Origin: Arthrobacter sp. AFG7.2
Lineage (GTDB): Bacteria; Actinomycetota; Actinomycetes; Actinomycetales; Micrococcaceae
Assembly: GCF_002892835.1 (NCBI RefSeq)
Contig: NZ_PJMB01000010.1
Coordinates: 62,001 to 126,000 of the forward strand
Length of the DNA: 64,000 nucleotides
Direction: 5' to 3'
Part shown: positions 23,885 to 34,575 of the stretch, one piece after another
Numbering within the stretch: the first letter of the stretch is position 1
Layout of the letters: every line of letters starts with the position of its first letter
Program-made: the position numbers and the translations under genes
Notes under the pieces: model-generated
The model's input: the letters and a program-made list of their open reading frames with translations, nothing else
Told to the model about the DNA's origin: nothing
The model's database searches: none

Positions 23885-25963
23885 CTAGCCTTCCGGGAAT
23901 TCCGCGCCCAGCGTTGAGAGGACGCCGAAGGCCTTGGTCCTGATCTCCTCGTATTCCTCGTCCTGCACGGAATCCGCCGTGATGGCACCCCCGACGCCGA
24001 GGGACAACCCAGCCGTGCCGTCGCCTTCCGTACGGATCACCAGCGTGCGGATGGCCACGGCGAGGTCCGTTGCCCCGTTCAGGGAAAAATATCCGACGGC
24101 GCCGGAGTAGATCCCGCGTGCCGCCCCTTCCAGCCGGTCAAGGATGGCCATCGTGCTGATCTTGGGCGCACCGGTCATCGACCCGGCGGGAAAGCAGGCC
24201 GCGACGGCTTCGGCCCGTGAAGTTCCCGGGAGGAGCCGGGCATCAATGGTGCTCACCATCTGGTGCACCGTTGCGTAGCTTTCAATGGCACACAGCCGGC
24301 TCACAGTGACCGATCCGGGCACCGCAAAGTGGCTGAGGTCATTGCGCAGCAGGTCCACGATCATGATGTTCTCGGCCCGGTCCTTCAGGGACGTGGCCAG
24401 GTCCTCCCGCAGCTGCGCGTCCTCTCCAGGCTCTGAAGCCCGGCGGCGGGTGCCCTTGATCGGCTCAGCGCGCATGCCGCCGTCGGACCCTATCTTCAGG
24501 AACCTCTCGGGCGAGGTGCTGGCAACGGTGACCCCGCCGAGCTTCAAGTAACTCGCAAAGGGGGCGGGGTTCCTGCGGCGCAGCGCCAGGTAGGCGTCCC
24601 AGGAATCCAGCGAGTCGGCCGGAACGGCAGCAGCCAGGGTGGTGGTCAGGCAGACCTCGTAGGAGTTCCCCTCCGCAATCTCGTGCTGCGCGGCGGCGAT
24701 CTTCGCCTGATATTCCGCGCGGGTGTCCCGGCTGCGGAAGGCAGTGGCCGCAGGAAGAACGACGCCGGTGCTGCCGCCGTCCTGCGCTGGTTGTCCCGCA
24801 GCTGCCACTGCTGCCTTTGCCTGGGCAAGCCAGTCAGCGGCATCGGGGGCGTCGAGTGCCAGGATCCACACGGAGCCGTCTTCATGGTCCAGGACGACGG
24901 CCCTGCAGGCAAAGATCAGGGCAGCGTCCGGCGTGGGCGAGGAAACATCCGTTCCGCCGGTTTCGCGTTTGAGTTCGTAGCCCAGGTATCCCAGCCAACC
25001 CAGTACAAACTCGCCGGGATAGCCTTCGGGGACGTCAACCGCTGCTGGGCCCCACACCGTGCCCAGCCAGCGGAAGAAGGCTCCCTCCACGGTGGCGGTT
25101 GCACAGCCTGCGCTGACCTGGCTCCGGCCGGAACTGTGGGTTACCGACTGGCCGAGCATGCCGCCGTCGTCCGCCATAATGCTGAAGCGGCTGCGTGCAG
25201 CAGCGCCGGGTGCAATGTTCCCGGGGCCCTCGTGCCCGGCGCGGCTGTCGGCAGTGCCCGCGTTGGAAGAGTCCAGCCATACGGCCTTGGCGGAGTTGCC
25301 GTAGAGGGAACGGAACAGCGCGGAAGCGTCGGGATGGGCCCCGAGTCGTTCTGCACGGAGGCGCAGGCCGCGGCGCGAGGACAACTCAGGGGCAAGTGCG
25401 GGCGCCAGCGCCGGAAGGTAGGGGAGGACCTGCAGAATGTCGGCGGGGGCGGAACCGTCAGCCAGGTTTCGTACCCGGACGTCGGCGTGGCGGGGCACGT
25501 CGTCGCGCCCAAGCCACTCGTCCTCCTGCGCCGCCCACTGGTCCCAATAGGGTTCATAGGTTGCGCCGTCGCGCTCAAGTGCGCGCGTGCGGCGCACGTC
25601 GTCCGGTGACTCAGCCCAGATGACCGCGCTCAGGAGGGGGCCGGCCTCGGCCGCAGCCGCCCCGACACCCTCCACGATGACGATCTCTGCGGGCAGCGTC
25701 ACCCGGGCATCGCCGTCGTAATGCCTTTCCCAATCCCAGCTGACCCAGGTTGCTGCTTCCCCGCGGCTCAGGGGCGCGAGGACCGTGGAAACGTACCGTT
25801 CGATGCCGGCAGCTAACCCGTTCCAGCCGGGGTAGATGTCCTCGAGGTGGAACAGGGACACTTTGTGGTGGGCCCGCAGGCGGGCTGCAAGTTCGACGGC
25901 GAGAGTGGTCTTCCCAGCGCCGGAGCGTCCGTCAATGGCGATGATGACGGGGGCTGGGCTCAT
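23885..25963 (-). CDS. pabB: P-loop kinase domain fused to aminodeoxychorismate synthase component I
   Basis: A 692-residue fusion. Residues 1-190 are a uridine-kinase-like P-loop NTPase with GRSGAGKT (12-19) and EIVIVEGVG (93-101). Residues 205-395 resemble the N-terminal part of chorismate-utilising synthases. Residues 410-685 form the catalytic domain, with PIKGTRRR (501-508) and GSMTGAPK (594-601). The Lys in PIKGT marks PabB rather than TrpE, which has Ala there, so the product should be 4-amino-4-deoxychorismate for folate synthesis, using ammonia from a PabA encoded elsewhere. The kinase domain's substrate is unknown. The gene is leftward, convergent with the CE4 gene and 18 bases downstream of a phosphatase gene. 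Confidence 0.85.
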   Translation of the reverse strand: MSPAPVIIAIDGRSGAGKTTLAVELAARLRAHHKVSLFHLEDIYPGWNGLAAGIERYVSTVLAPLSRGEAATWVSWDWERHYDGDARVTLPAEIVIVEGVGAAAAEAGPLLSAVIWAESPDDVRRTRALERDGATYEPYWDQWAAQEDEWLGRDDVPRHADVRVRNLADGSAPADILQVLPYLPALAPALAPELSSRRGLRLRAERLGAHPDASALFRSLYGNSAKAVWLDSSNAGTADSRAGHEGPGNIAPGAAARSRFSIMADDGGMLGQSVTHSSGRSQVSAGCATATVEGAFFRWLGTVWGPAAVDVPEGYPGEFVLGWLGYLGYELKRETGGTDVSSPTPDAALIFACRAVVLDHEDGSVWILALDAPDAADWLAQAKAAVAAAGQPAQDGGSTGVVLPAATAFRSRDTRAEYQAKIAAAQHEIAEGNSYEVCLTTTLAAAVPADSLDSWDAYLALRRRNPAPFASYLKLGGVTVASTSPERFLKIGSDGGMRAEPIKGTRRRASEPGEDAQLREDLATSLKDRAENIMIVDLLRNDLSHFAVPGSVTVSRLCAIESYATVHQMVSTIDARLLPGTSRAEAVAACFPAGSMTGAPKISTMAILDRLEGAARGIYSGAVGYFSLNGATDLAVAIRTLVIRTEGDGTAGLSLGVGGAITADSVQDEEYEEIRTKAFGVLSTLGAEFPEG

Positions 25964-25981
25964 GCAGTAGAGCGTACCGTT

Positions 25982-26521
25982 TCAGTAGGCCTGGCGCTGA
26001 AGCTGTGCGTTGTTCAGGACCGCCGCCTTGATGTGGTCAACGACTCCCGGCAGGGCGGCGTGGATCTGGTGCCAGACGGCGTCGAAGTCCGCGTGCCCGC
26101 CGTACCAGGGGTCTTCGATGCCCTGGTCCAGTGGGTCCCGCCCCGCCATCGCCGGATCGAAGCTGCGGAGCATACGTATTTTGTCCAGGGATTCCTGGTC
26201 CGGGGCCGCTTCGGTCAGCCAGGCGTAGTGGTCGATGTCCAGGGCAAGGATCAGGTCACGTTCCCGGAACCATTCGCCGACCCACTCGCGCGCGATGTGC
26301 TGCCCGGACGTGAGCTGCGTCGCTGCCAGGCGGCGGGCCGCCCTGGGGTCGATGGGCCTGCCGGCCTCATAACCCGTGGTTCCGGCGGAATCCACATCGG
26401 CCAGGCCGTCCAGCCCTTCCCGTTCCAGCGCCGCCCTCAGCATGAGCTCGGCCATGGGGGACCGGCAGATGTTCTCGGTGCAGACGGCGATGACGCGGTA
26501 TGGGCTCGGCGTTGAGTTCAT
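25982..26521 (-). CDS. Low-molecular-weight protein-tyrosine phosphatase
   Basis: A 179-residue protein. Cys14 to Arg20 in CTENICRS is the CX5R phosphate loop at the expected N-terminal position, and DPWYGG carries the general-acid Asp. Such enzymes remove phosphate from tyrosine residues, often those of exopolysaccharide kinases; no cognate kinase is in the window. It is distinct from the ArsC-type relative at 39225, which has the extra C-terminal cysteines. It precedes the pabB fusion on the same strand with an 18-base gap. Confidence 0.9.
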   Translation of the reverse strand: MNSTPSPYRVIAVCTENICRSPMAELMLRAALEREGLDGLADVDSAGTTGYEAGRPIDPRAARRLAATQLTSGQHIAREWVGEWFRERDLILALDIDHYAWLTEAAPDQESLDKIRMLRSFDPAMAGRDPLDQGIEDPWYGGHADFDAVWHQIHAALPGVVDHIKAAVLNNAQLQRQAY

Positions 26522-26639
26522 GGACTAAGCATGGGCGCTAACATCGCGCTTGGCTAGGGCGGACTCACAAATGTTGACATGTTTTGTAAAGAAGAGTTTC
26601 AGTGCAGTCATGATTGGCTTGCCGTGCCGCAGTGGCGGC

Positions 26640-27263
26640 TCAGTGCATGACGGCGAGCAGGATTCCAACCGCGATGAAGAGCACCCCAAAGACTTTTCCG
26701 AGGACCAGCTGGCCCCGTTCCGTGTGGGTGAACCGTTGAAAGGACCTGGCCGCCGCGGCGAAGAAGAACCACATCACCAGGATGTCGATGGCCACGATGG
26801 TGCCAGTGAGGACGGCGTACTGGGCCAGCAGGGGGTGTTCGGGCCGGATGAACTGCGGCATGAACGCCAGGAAAAAGACGATGGCCTTCGGGTTCAGCAG
26901 ATTGACCCACAGCCCGCGGCGGAAGATGGACCAGGCCGGCTCGTTCCGGAGCGCCACCGCCTGCTGCTCTTCAAGGTCCGGTTTGCTCAGGAACTGCCTG
27001 ATGCCCAGGTACACCAGATACGCAGCGCCGGCGTAGCGGATCACGTTGAACGCGACAGGGGAACTGGCCACCAGCACCCCGACGCCCAGTGCGACGATCA
27101 CTATGTGGATCACGAGCGCTGCCTGTTGCCCGAGGATCCCCCAGATGGAGCGGCGGAATCCGGCGTTGAGGGAGTTGCTCATGGTGTTGATGGCTCCGGC
27201 GCCGGGGGTGAAGCTGATCAGCGCACCGGCGCCGGCAAGGGCCAGCCAAAGGGAAAATTGCAC
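26640..27263 (-). CDS. LysE/RhtB-family amino-acid exporter
   Basis: A 207-residue membrane protein with about six helices. The N-terminal SFTPGAGAINTMSNSLNAGFRRSIWGILG block is the defining LysE/RhtB motif (PGP replaced by PGA), followed by YAGAAYLVYLGIRQF and NPKAIVFFLAFMPQFI. Family members export homoserine, threonine, lysine or homoserine lactones. No linked metabolic gene narrows the substrate. The 118 bases between it and the phosphatase gene show no terminator. Confidence 0.88.
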   Translation of the reverse strand: MQFSLWLALAGAGALISFTPGAGAINTMSNSLNAGFRRSIWGILGQQAALVIHIVIVALGVGVLVASSPVAFNVIRYAGAAYLVYLGIRQFLSKPDLEEQQAVALRNEPAWSIFRRGLWVNLLNPKAIVFFLAFMPQFIRPEHPLLAQYAVLTGTIVAIDILVMWFFFAAAARSFQRFTHTERGQLVLGKVFGVLFIAVGILLAVMH

Positions 27264-27307
27264 CTTACAATCCTACGCGGGCCCTGTCCTCACCAGGCCA
27301 CGGTCCC

Positions 27308-28126
27308 TTACGCGCGGGCGATGACCTCGCCGTTCGGGATCAGGAACCAGCCGTCGTCCGTGGATCCCCAGCGGTGCCAGCCGGCGGAGATCCGTGCCAG
27401 GTCCGCCGGGTTGGCGAAGCCGTACTCCAGTGCCTGTTCCGCGAAGGCCGAGTGCAGCACCCGTTCACCCCAGACGCGGGCCTGCCAGCGGCGCTGCTGG
27501 CCGGTGGCGTAGAGCCAGTTGCTGCTGGTGGGCGCGACGTCGGTGAAGCCGGCTGCCTGGGCCCAGCTGACCAGCCGCCGCCCGGCGTCGGGTTCTGCCC
27601 CGTTCCGGCGCGCGATCCGCTGGTACAGCTCCATCCACTCATCGAGTTCGGGAATGGCGGGGTACCAGCTCATGCCGTGGAAGTCGGCGTCGCGCACGGC
27701 AACAATGCCGCCCGGCTTGGCAACGCGCCGCATCTCCCGCAGCGCCTCCACCGGATCCGTGAGGTGTTGCAGGACCTGGTGGGCGTGGACGACGTCGAAC
27801 GTCCCGTCCTTAAAGTCCAGGTCATAGATGTTGCCTGCGACGAACTCGACGTTGTGAACTTGGCGTTCCACCCCGAGGGCTTTCGCCTGGGCAATGATGT
27901 CCGGCGACCGGTCCAGGCCGGTCACCTTTCCGGGCGCCACCAGCATGGCGAAGTCGCACGTGATGGTCCCGGGGCCGCAGCCGACGTCCAGCACGCCGGC
28001 GCCGGGCGTGAGGTGCGGCAGGACGAACGCAGCCGAGTTTTCGGCCGTCCGGGCAGCGTGGGCGCGGACCACCGATTCGTGATGGCCGTGCGTGTAAACG
28101 TCGTCTTCAGGCTGCTGCGCACTCAT
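27308..28126 (-). CDS. Class I SAM-dependent methyltransferase
   Basis: A 272-residue protein from the ATG at 28126 (a TTG two codons earlier is possible). The SAM-binding motif VLDVGCGPGTITCDFA, the acidic GLDRSPDII strand and FDVVHAHQVLQHLTDPVEALREM define a Rossmann methyltransferase of the UbiE/COQ5-like type. No residue indicates the acceptor substrate. It stands alone on the minus strand, 44 bases upstream of the LysE exporter gene. Confidence 0.86.
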   Translation of the reverse strand: MSAQQPEDDVYTHGHHESVVRAHAARTAENSAAFVLPHLTPGAGVLDVGCGPGTITCDFAMLVAPGKVTGLDRSPDIIAQAKALGVERQVHNVEFVAGNIYDLDFKDGTFDVVHAHQVLQHLTDPVEALREMRRVAKPGGIVAVRDADFHGMSWYPAIPELDEWMELYQRIARRNGAEPDAGRRLVSWAQAAGFTDVAPTSSNWLYATGQQRRWQARVWGERVLHSAFAEQALEYGFANPADLARISAGWHRWGSTDDGWFLIPNGEVIARA

Positions 28127-28212
28127 AACCAAACGCTACCCCCAAGTGCGTCAGATCCAACCTTGCGGGAAGCCTGTTTGGCTGCACTCACTGCCACTGT
28201 GCTTGAGGCAGG

Positions 28213-28743
28213 TCAGGCGGGTGCGGCAGCGGAGGCGGGGGTGCCTGGCTGGCCCAGCGATGACTCTTCCCGCGCCGCCACGGTAGCTTCCACCATGGCG
28301 GTCATGAAGCGGGTAACAGTCTCCAGCTCCTCAGCCGAGAAATCGGCCATGGCAGTGCCCATCCGGCGCGCCAGCGGGGCGAAGATTGCGCCGCCGTCAT
28401 TAAAAGCCTTGGGTGTCATCCTGAGCTGGACCTGCCGGCGGTCAGAGCTGTGCCTTTCCCTGGTCACATGCCCGGACTGGTCCAGCCGGTCGATCAGGGC
28501 AGTGGTGGCGGGCGAGCTCAGGTTGAGTTCCTTCCGCAGGAGCCCGGGCGTCACGACATTTCCCTTCGCTGTATGGCGCATGATCACAGCCAGGGCGTTG
28601 AGGTCCGTGCGGTGCATGTCCTTCCGGCCGCCGGCTGTATCCACGTACCGGTTGGCCTCGAGTGTGAACTCCTGCAGCAGCCGGACCAGGGGAGGCGGTC
28701 CGGGAGGCAGGCCGTGCGCTGCGGGCTCATCGTTCCTCGCCAC
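28213..28743 (-). CDS. MarR-family transcriptional regulator
   Basis: A 176-residue regulator. GGAGG five bases before the GTG at 28743 supports that start; an ATG at 28773 adds ten residues. The winged helix lies around LNLSSPATTALIDRLDQSGHVTRERHSSDRRQVQLRMT, the standard MarR wing with DxR. It is divergent from an MMPL exporter, and a TATCTC-N7-GAGATA dyad covers the exporter promoter, so it is likely its repressor, released by a toxic compound that the exporter removes. Confidence 0.9.
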   Translation of the reverse strand: MARNDEPAAHGLPPGPPPLVRLLQEFTLEANRYVDTAGGRKDMHRTDLNALAVIMRHTAKGNVVTPGLLRKELNLSSPATTALIDRLDQSGHVTRERHSSDRRQVQLRMTPKAFNDGGAIFAPLARRMGTAMADFSAEELETVTRFMTAMVEATVAAREESSLGQPGTPASAAAPA

Positions 28744-28861
28744 GTCCACCTCCTGATCTCCGGGCGGATCCACCGCCCTGCGCGTTTACCGTACTGACGG
28801 ATATTACTTCAGCACCAAGACCTGCCGGTGCGGGCCCCAATGACAAAGCTAGCCTGCCGCT

Positions 28862-28880
28862 TATCTCTATGATGGAGATA
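28862..28880 (+). promoter_or_regulatory. MarR operator overlapping the -10 of the MMPL gene
   Basis: TATCTC (28862-28867) and GAGATA (28875-28880) are perfect inverted arms separated by seven bases. The spacer begins with TATGAT (28868-28873), a good -10 element, so a bound dimer would block RNA polymerase. No well-spaced -35 is evident. Confidence 0.65.
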
Positions 28881-28929
28881 CTCTACTATGGAACCAATAC
28901 TACTCGGCCCCGTCGTCCGGAAGGCACTC

Positions 28930-31122
28930 ATGAAACACAAATCCGCACCTAAGGAACGCGTCCCGTTCTGGCTGCGCTGGCTGGTCCCCGCCACCCTCGT
29001 CCTGATCTGGCTGGCACTGGCCGGCATTGGAGGACCTACCTTCGGCCGGCTCGAAGAAGTTTCCTCCAACGACCAGGCGTCCTTCCTTCCGGCCGGTGCC
29101 GAGGCCACCGCAGCCCAGGATTGGCAGGCGAAGTTCCGGGATTCCGATGAGGTTCCGGGCGTCATAGTGATCGAAAGCGATGAAGCCTTCACGCCGGCCC
29201 AACTGGGGGAAGTGGCGGGCCTGCGGGGCGGGATTGAAGAGCTGCAGCTGGGCAGCGCGGTGATCGGACCCATTCCTTCCGAGGATGGCAAGGCGGTCCA
29301 GTTCATCGCGCCCATCAGCGAATCGGCCGAGATCAAGGAAGCCGTACAGGAACTGCGGGACACCGTGGCAGAGGCAGCCCCTGAGGGCATGCGGACCTAT
29401 GTCACCGGCCCGGCGGGACTTGCGGCCGACCTTACTGCCGCCTTCGCAGGCATCGACGGGATCCTGCTGCTGGTGGCTCTGGCGGCAGTATTTATCATCC
29501 TCCTGATCGTCTACCGCTCCATCCTGCTGCCCATCATGGTGCTCCTGACGTCCGTCTTCGCCCTGTGCGCAGCCATCCTGCTGGTATTCGGCATGGCGAA
29601 GGCCGAGTGGATCCAGCTGAACGGCCAGAGCCAGGGCATCCTTTCCATCCTGGTGATCGGCGCCGCCACGGACTACGCCCTGCTCTACGTGGCACGGTTC
29701 CGCGAGGCGCTGACCCACACCACAAACCGCACGGCCGCTGTGCTGACGGCGTGGAAAGCGTCCTTCGAGCCGATCCTGGCCTCCGGCGCCACCGTCATCA
29801 TCGCCCTGCTGTGCCTGCTGTTCTCCGACCTGAACTCGAACAAGGCCCTTGGCCCGGTGGCAGCGGCGGGCATCCTTTGCTCCCTGTTTGCAGCCCTTAC
29901 CCTGCTTCCGGCGCTGATGGGGCTCCTTGGTCGGGCGGCCTTCTGGCCCTTCGTCCCCAAGCTGGTTCCTGCGGATGAACGTGAGCCCGAACTGGTGACC
30001 GGGCTGGAGGGGCAGAAGGGACTGTGGCGCGCCACCGGCTCCCTGGTCGCCCGGAGGCCCCGTGCAGTGTGGATCGCTTCGGTCCTGCTGTTGGTGGCAG
30101 CGTCCGCCGGTGTCCTGCAGCTCAAAGCCAACGGCGTCCCGCAAACAGACGTCATCCTCACGGCGTCCAACGCGGTGGACGGGCAGGACGCCCTGGCGCG
30201 CCACTTTGACGCCGGCAGCGGCAGCCCCGCCGTCGTGGTTGCGGAGCAGGGCAAGGCGCAGGAGGTGCTGGACGTCGTGAAAGCGGCCGACGGCGTGGGC
30301 GAGGCTTATCTGCTTGCGCAGGGCAGTGTCCCCATCACCGGAGCCCCCGGAGCTCCCAGCGCACCTGATGTCCGCGAGGGCAAGGTGCTGATCAACGCCA
30401 CGCTGAACTTTGCCGCGGATTCCCTCGAGGCCGAGGAGGCAGTCAAGGCGCTCCGCGACGACGTCAAGACCGTTGACCAGGAAGCCCTCGTGGGCGGTGT
30501 GACCGCCACGGCACTGGACACCAACACCACGGCCCAGCGCGACCTGGTGATCATCATCCCGGTGGTCCTTGTGGTCATCCTTTTCATCCTGATGCTGCTG
30601 CTCCGCTCCGTCCTGGCGCCGGTGCTGCTGGTGCTCTCCGTGGTCCTCTCCTACGCGGCAGCCATGGGCGTCTCGGCCTTCGTGTTCAATAACATCTTTG
30701 GCTTCCCGGGGGCTGATGCCACCGTTCCACTGTTCGGTTTCGTGTTCCTGGTGGCATTGGGCGTGGACTACAACATCTTCCTGATGAGCCGGGTCCGGGA
30801 GGAATCCCTGAAGCACGGCACCCGTCCCGGCATCCTCCGGGGTCTGGGCGTCACCGGCGGCGTGATCACGTCCGCCGGGGTGGTGCTGGCGGCGACGTTC
30901 GCCGCGCTGGGGGTTATCCCCATCATGTTCCTGGTGCAGTTGGCCTTCATCGTCGCCTTCGGCGTGCTGCTCGATACAGTCCTGGTGCGCTCGCTGCTGG
31001 TGCCGGCCCTGGCATACGACATCGGCCCCCGCATCTGGTGGCCCAGCAAGCTGGGACGGCAGGACGTGGAGCAGCGCCCGGGGCAGGCTGAGGCCCTGTT
31101 GGTGGAAACGCCGGCTCGATAG
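28930..31122 (+). CDS. MMPL-type RND membrane transporter
   Basis: A 730-residue protein from the ATG at 28930, which has GGAAGG six bases upstream; an ATG at 28888 adds 14 residues. It has the two-repeat MMPL layout: one helix, an extracellular loop (about 35-175), five helices, then a second helix, loop (about 400-530) and five helices. ATDYALLYVARFREAL and GVDYNIFLMSRVREE are the proton-relay segments in the two halves. MMPL proteins move lipids, siderophores or drugs. The divergent MarR gene suggests a role in xenobiotic efflux. Confidence 0.88.
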   Translation: MKHKSAPKERVPFWLRWLVPATLVLIWLALAGIGGPTFGRLEEVSSNDQASFLPAGAEATAAQDWQAKFRDSDEVPGVIVIESDEAFTPAQLGEVAGLRGGIEELQLGSAVIGPIPSEDGKAVQFIAPISESAEIKEAVQELRDTVAEAAPEGMRTYVTGPAGLAADLTAAFAGIDGILLLVALAAVFIILLIVYRSILLPIMVLLTSVFALCAAILLVFGMAKAEWIQLNGQSQGILSILVIGAATDYALLYVARFREALTHTTNRTAAVLTAWKASFEPILASGATVIIALLCLLFSDLNSNKALGPVAAAGILCSLFAALTLLPALMGLLGRAAFWPFVPKLVPADEREPELVTGLEGQKGLWRATGSLVARRPRAVWIASVLLLVAASAGVLQLKANGVPQTDVILTASNAVDGQDALARHFDAGSGSPAVVVAEQGKAQEVLDVVKAADGVGEAYLLAQGSVPITGAPGAPSAPDVREGKVLINATLNFAADSLEAEEAVKALRDDVKTVDQEALVGGVTATALDTNTTAQRDLVIIIPVVLVVILFILMLLLRSVLAPVLLVLSVVLSYAAAMGVSAFVFNNIFGFPGADATVPLFGFVFLVALGVDYNIFLMSRVREESLKHGTRPGILRGLGVTGGVITSAGVVLAATFAALGVIPIMFLVQLAFIVAFGVLLDTVLVRSLLVPALAYDIGPRIWWPSKLGRQDVEQRPGQAEALLVETPAR

Positions 31123-31170
31123 ACTGCCACTGCGCCCGCATGGACGCGGAACTCAAAGGAGAGATGCACC

Positions 31171-31461
31171 ATGACCGAGAATCCGGAAGTGCCTGGCGAG
31201 GAGCCCCGTCGGGGCAGTACAGCCCCCGGCCTGGAGGGCGAGGGCGGGCAGTACGTTGACGGTGACTATGGCGATGCAGGCACCGTGGGAGAGCCCGCCG
31301 GGAACCTTGAGGACGGCGAGTATGAGGACGGCGACTACGGCAGTGCCGGTACAGCCGGCCGGGAAACGGATGCCATCCGGGAAGGCCTGACGGACAGGCA
31401 GGTGAATACGACCGCCGAGGAGCGCGGTCCGCTGCACGGGCGCCGGGACAGCGAGAGGTAG
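31171..31461 (+). CDS. Small acidic repeat-containing hypothetical protein
   Basis: A 96-residue, strongly acidic protein with GGAGAG ten bases before the ATG. Two copies of DGDYG(D/S)AGT occur at about residues 30-38 and 53-61, separated by a Gly/Glu-rich linker; the C-terminus is mixed-charge. No Cys, signal or membrane segment. Composition suggests an intrinsically disordered, possibly stress-related soluble protein. It lies 48 bases after the MMPL gene and may be co-transcribed, with a strong hairpin following. Confidence 0.7.
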   Translation: MTENPEVPGEEPRRGSTAPGLEGEGGQYVDGDYGDAGTVGEPAGNLEDGEYEDGDYGSAGTAGRETDAIREGLTDRQVNTTAEERGPLHGRRDSER

Positions 31462-31479
31462 CAGGACATCACAAGCAGT

Positions 31480-31524
31480 ACGACGGCGGGTTCTCCAATA
31501 GCGAAACGGAGAACCCGCCGTCGT
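31480..31524 (+). terminator. Hairpin terminator after the acidic protein gene
   Basis: A 17-base perfect stem, ACGACGGCGGGTTCTCC (31480-31496) with GGAGAACCCGCCGTCGT (31508-31524) and an 11-base loop. The following CCGCGTTT is only weakly T-rich. Confidence 0.75.
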
Positions 31525-31594
31525 CCGCGTTTAAGCCCCCGTCACCGCGCGAATGCTGGCCAGAACAGCCAACGCTCCGTACGTGCGGCGCAAA

Positions 31595-33582
<1,988 letters not shown>

Positions 33583-33584
33583 CC

Positions 33585-34268
33585 ATGCCCCATCACGGTA
33601 ACGAGGAAGAGCACACTTCCACAGACCAGGAGCGGCAGGGCAACGGCCACCAGGAACCGGTCATCCGGGACAACCGCAAGGTTGACCCGGTGACAGGCCA
33701 GGCCCGTCACCACGAAGGGGACAGCCATGCATCGGCTTCGGAATCTCAGGATTCCGACGGCGATGCGCTGGCCCAGGCAGAGGAGATCCTCAACGGCGTT
33801 GAGGTGCCGGCTGCGGAATCGGTTGCCCAGGGGGCTGCGTCAGGTTCAGCCAATGCTGAGGCTGCCGAGCTGAGGAACGACCTCCTCCGCCTGCAGGCCG
33901 AGTACGTCAACTACCGCAAGCGCGTTGAACGCGACCGCGCCGTGGCAGGGGAGATGGCCGTCATTGGCGTCCTGAACTCCCTGCTCCCGGTCCTGGACGA
34001 TGTCGACGCCGCACGGCAGCACGGCGACCTCACCGACGGACCCTTCGCCGCGATCGCCACCAAACTGGAGAACGCGCTGAAGACCTACGGCCTGGTCCGG
34101 ATCAACGAGACAGGCGTGGGATTCGATCCAACAATCCACGAAGCCCTGATCCAGCAGCCCGGCGAGGACATCGAGGTTGACACCGTCAGCCAGGTCCTCC
34201 GCTCCGGCTACAAGTCAGGCGACCGCGTCCTTCGGGCCGCCCAGGTCATCGTGGCGGTTCCGGCTTAG
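33585..34268 (+). CDS. grpE: Nucleotide exchange factor GrpE
   Basis: A 227-residue protein starting two bases after the dnaK stop. An acidic, low-complexity N-terminal third (1-85) precedes the coiled-coil LRNDLLRLQAEYVNYRKRVERDR and the beta-domain with FDPTIHEALIQQPGEDIEVDTV, the typical GrpE signature near the end. GrpE exchanges ADP on DnaK and acts as a thermosensor. It is followed by an unusual 300-base palindrome-rich gap before dnaJ. Confidence 0.95.
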   Translation: MPHHGNEEEHTSTDQERQGNGHQEPVIRDNRKVDPVTGQARHHEGDSHASASESQDSDGDALAQAEEILNGVEVPAAESVAQGAASGSANAEAAELRNDLLRLQAEYVNYRKRVERDRAVAGEMAVIGVLNSLLPVLDDVDAARQHGDLTDGPFAAIATKLENALKTYGLVRINETGVGFDPTIHEALIQQPGEDIEVDTVSQVLRSGYKSGDRVLRAAQVIVAVPA

Positions 34269-34311
34269 TCGGGGTACTTCCGGCGCTACGCCCTCGTTGG
34301 GACCGCGCCGA

Positions 34312-34525
34312 ACGGATAAGGGGGCCCCGCCCCTACGCTGGGTGGCGAAGATCTACGATCCTTCGCCACCCAGCTCCGATAGGCCCGATGCCACTCCCGG
34401 GCCCCCTTATCCGTCCGTCGCTCAGCGCTCGTCTCGCCTAAGGTGAGATGACCGCACCGCGCGCAGCTGGATAGGGGGCCGCGGCGTGGCGGGCACCGCG
34501 GAGCGGGCACGGCCCCCTATCCAGC
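34312..34525. repeat. Two large inverted repeats between grpE and dnaJ
   Basis: The 307-base gap holds two related structures. ACGGATAAGGGGGCCC (34312-34327) is the exact inverse of 34399-34414, and inside it GCTGGGTGGCGAAG (34337-34350) pairs with 34361-34374. Further on, GCTGGATAGGGGGCCG (34466-34481) is the exact inverse of 34510-34525. The outer arms share GGATA-GGGGGCC. No T-tract follows. This looks like a REP/BIME-type palindromic element inserted in an operon; it could lower dnaJ and hspR expression relative to dnaK. Confidence 0.8.
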
Positions 34526-34575
34526 GGAGCGAAACCGCGCCGAGCACTTAGGTTTGAACAAGAAAGGAAACGCCA

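Noticed and set aside
28900-30816. 638-codon frame antisense to the MMPL gene
   Set aside because: Gln/His/Asp-rich low-complexity translation with no motif; the plus strand product is clearly a transporter.
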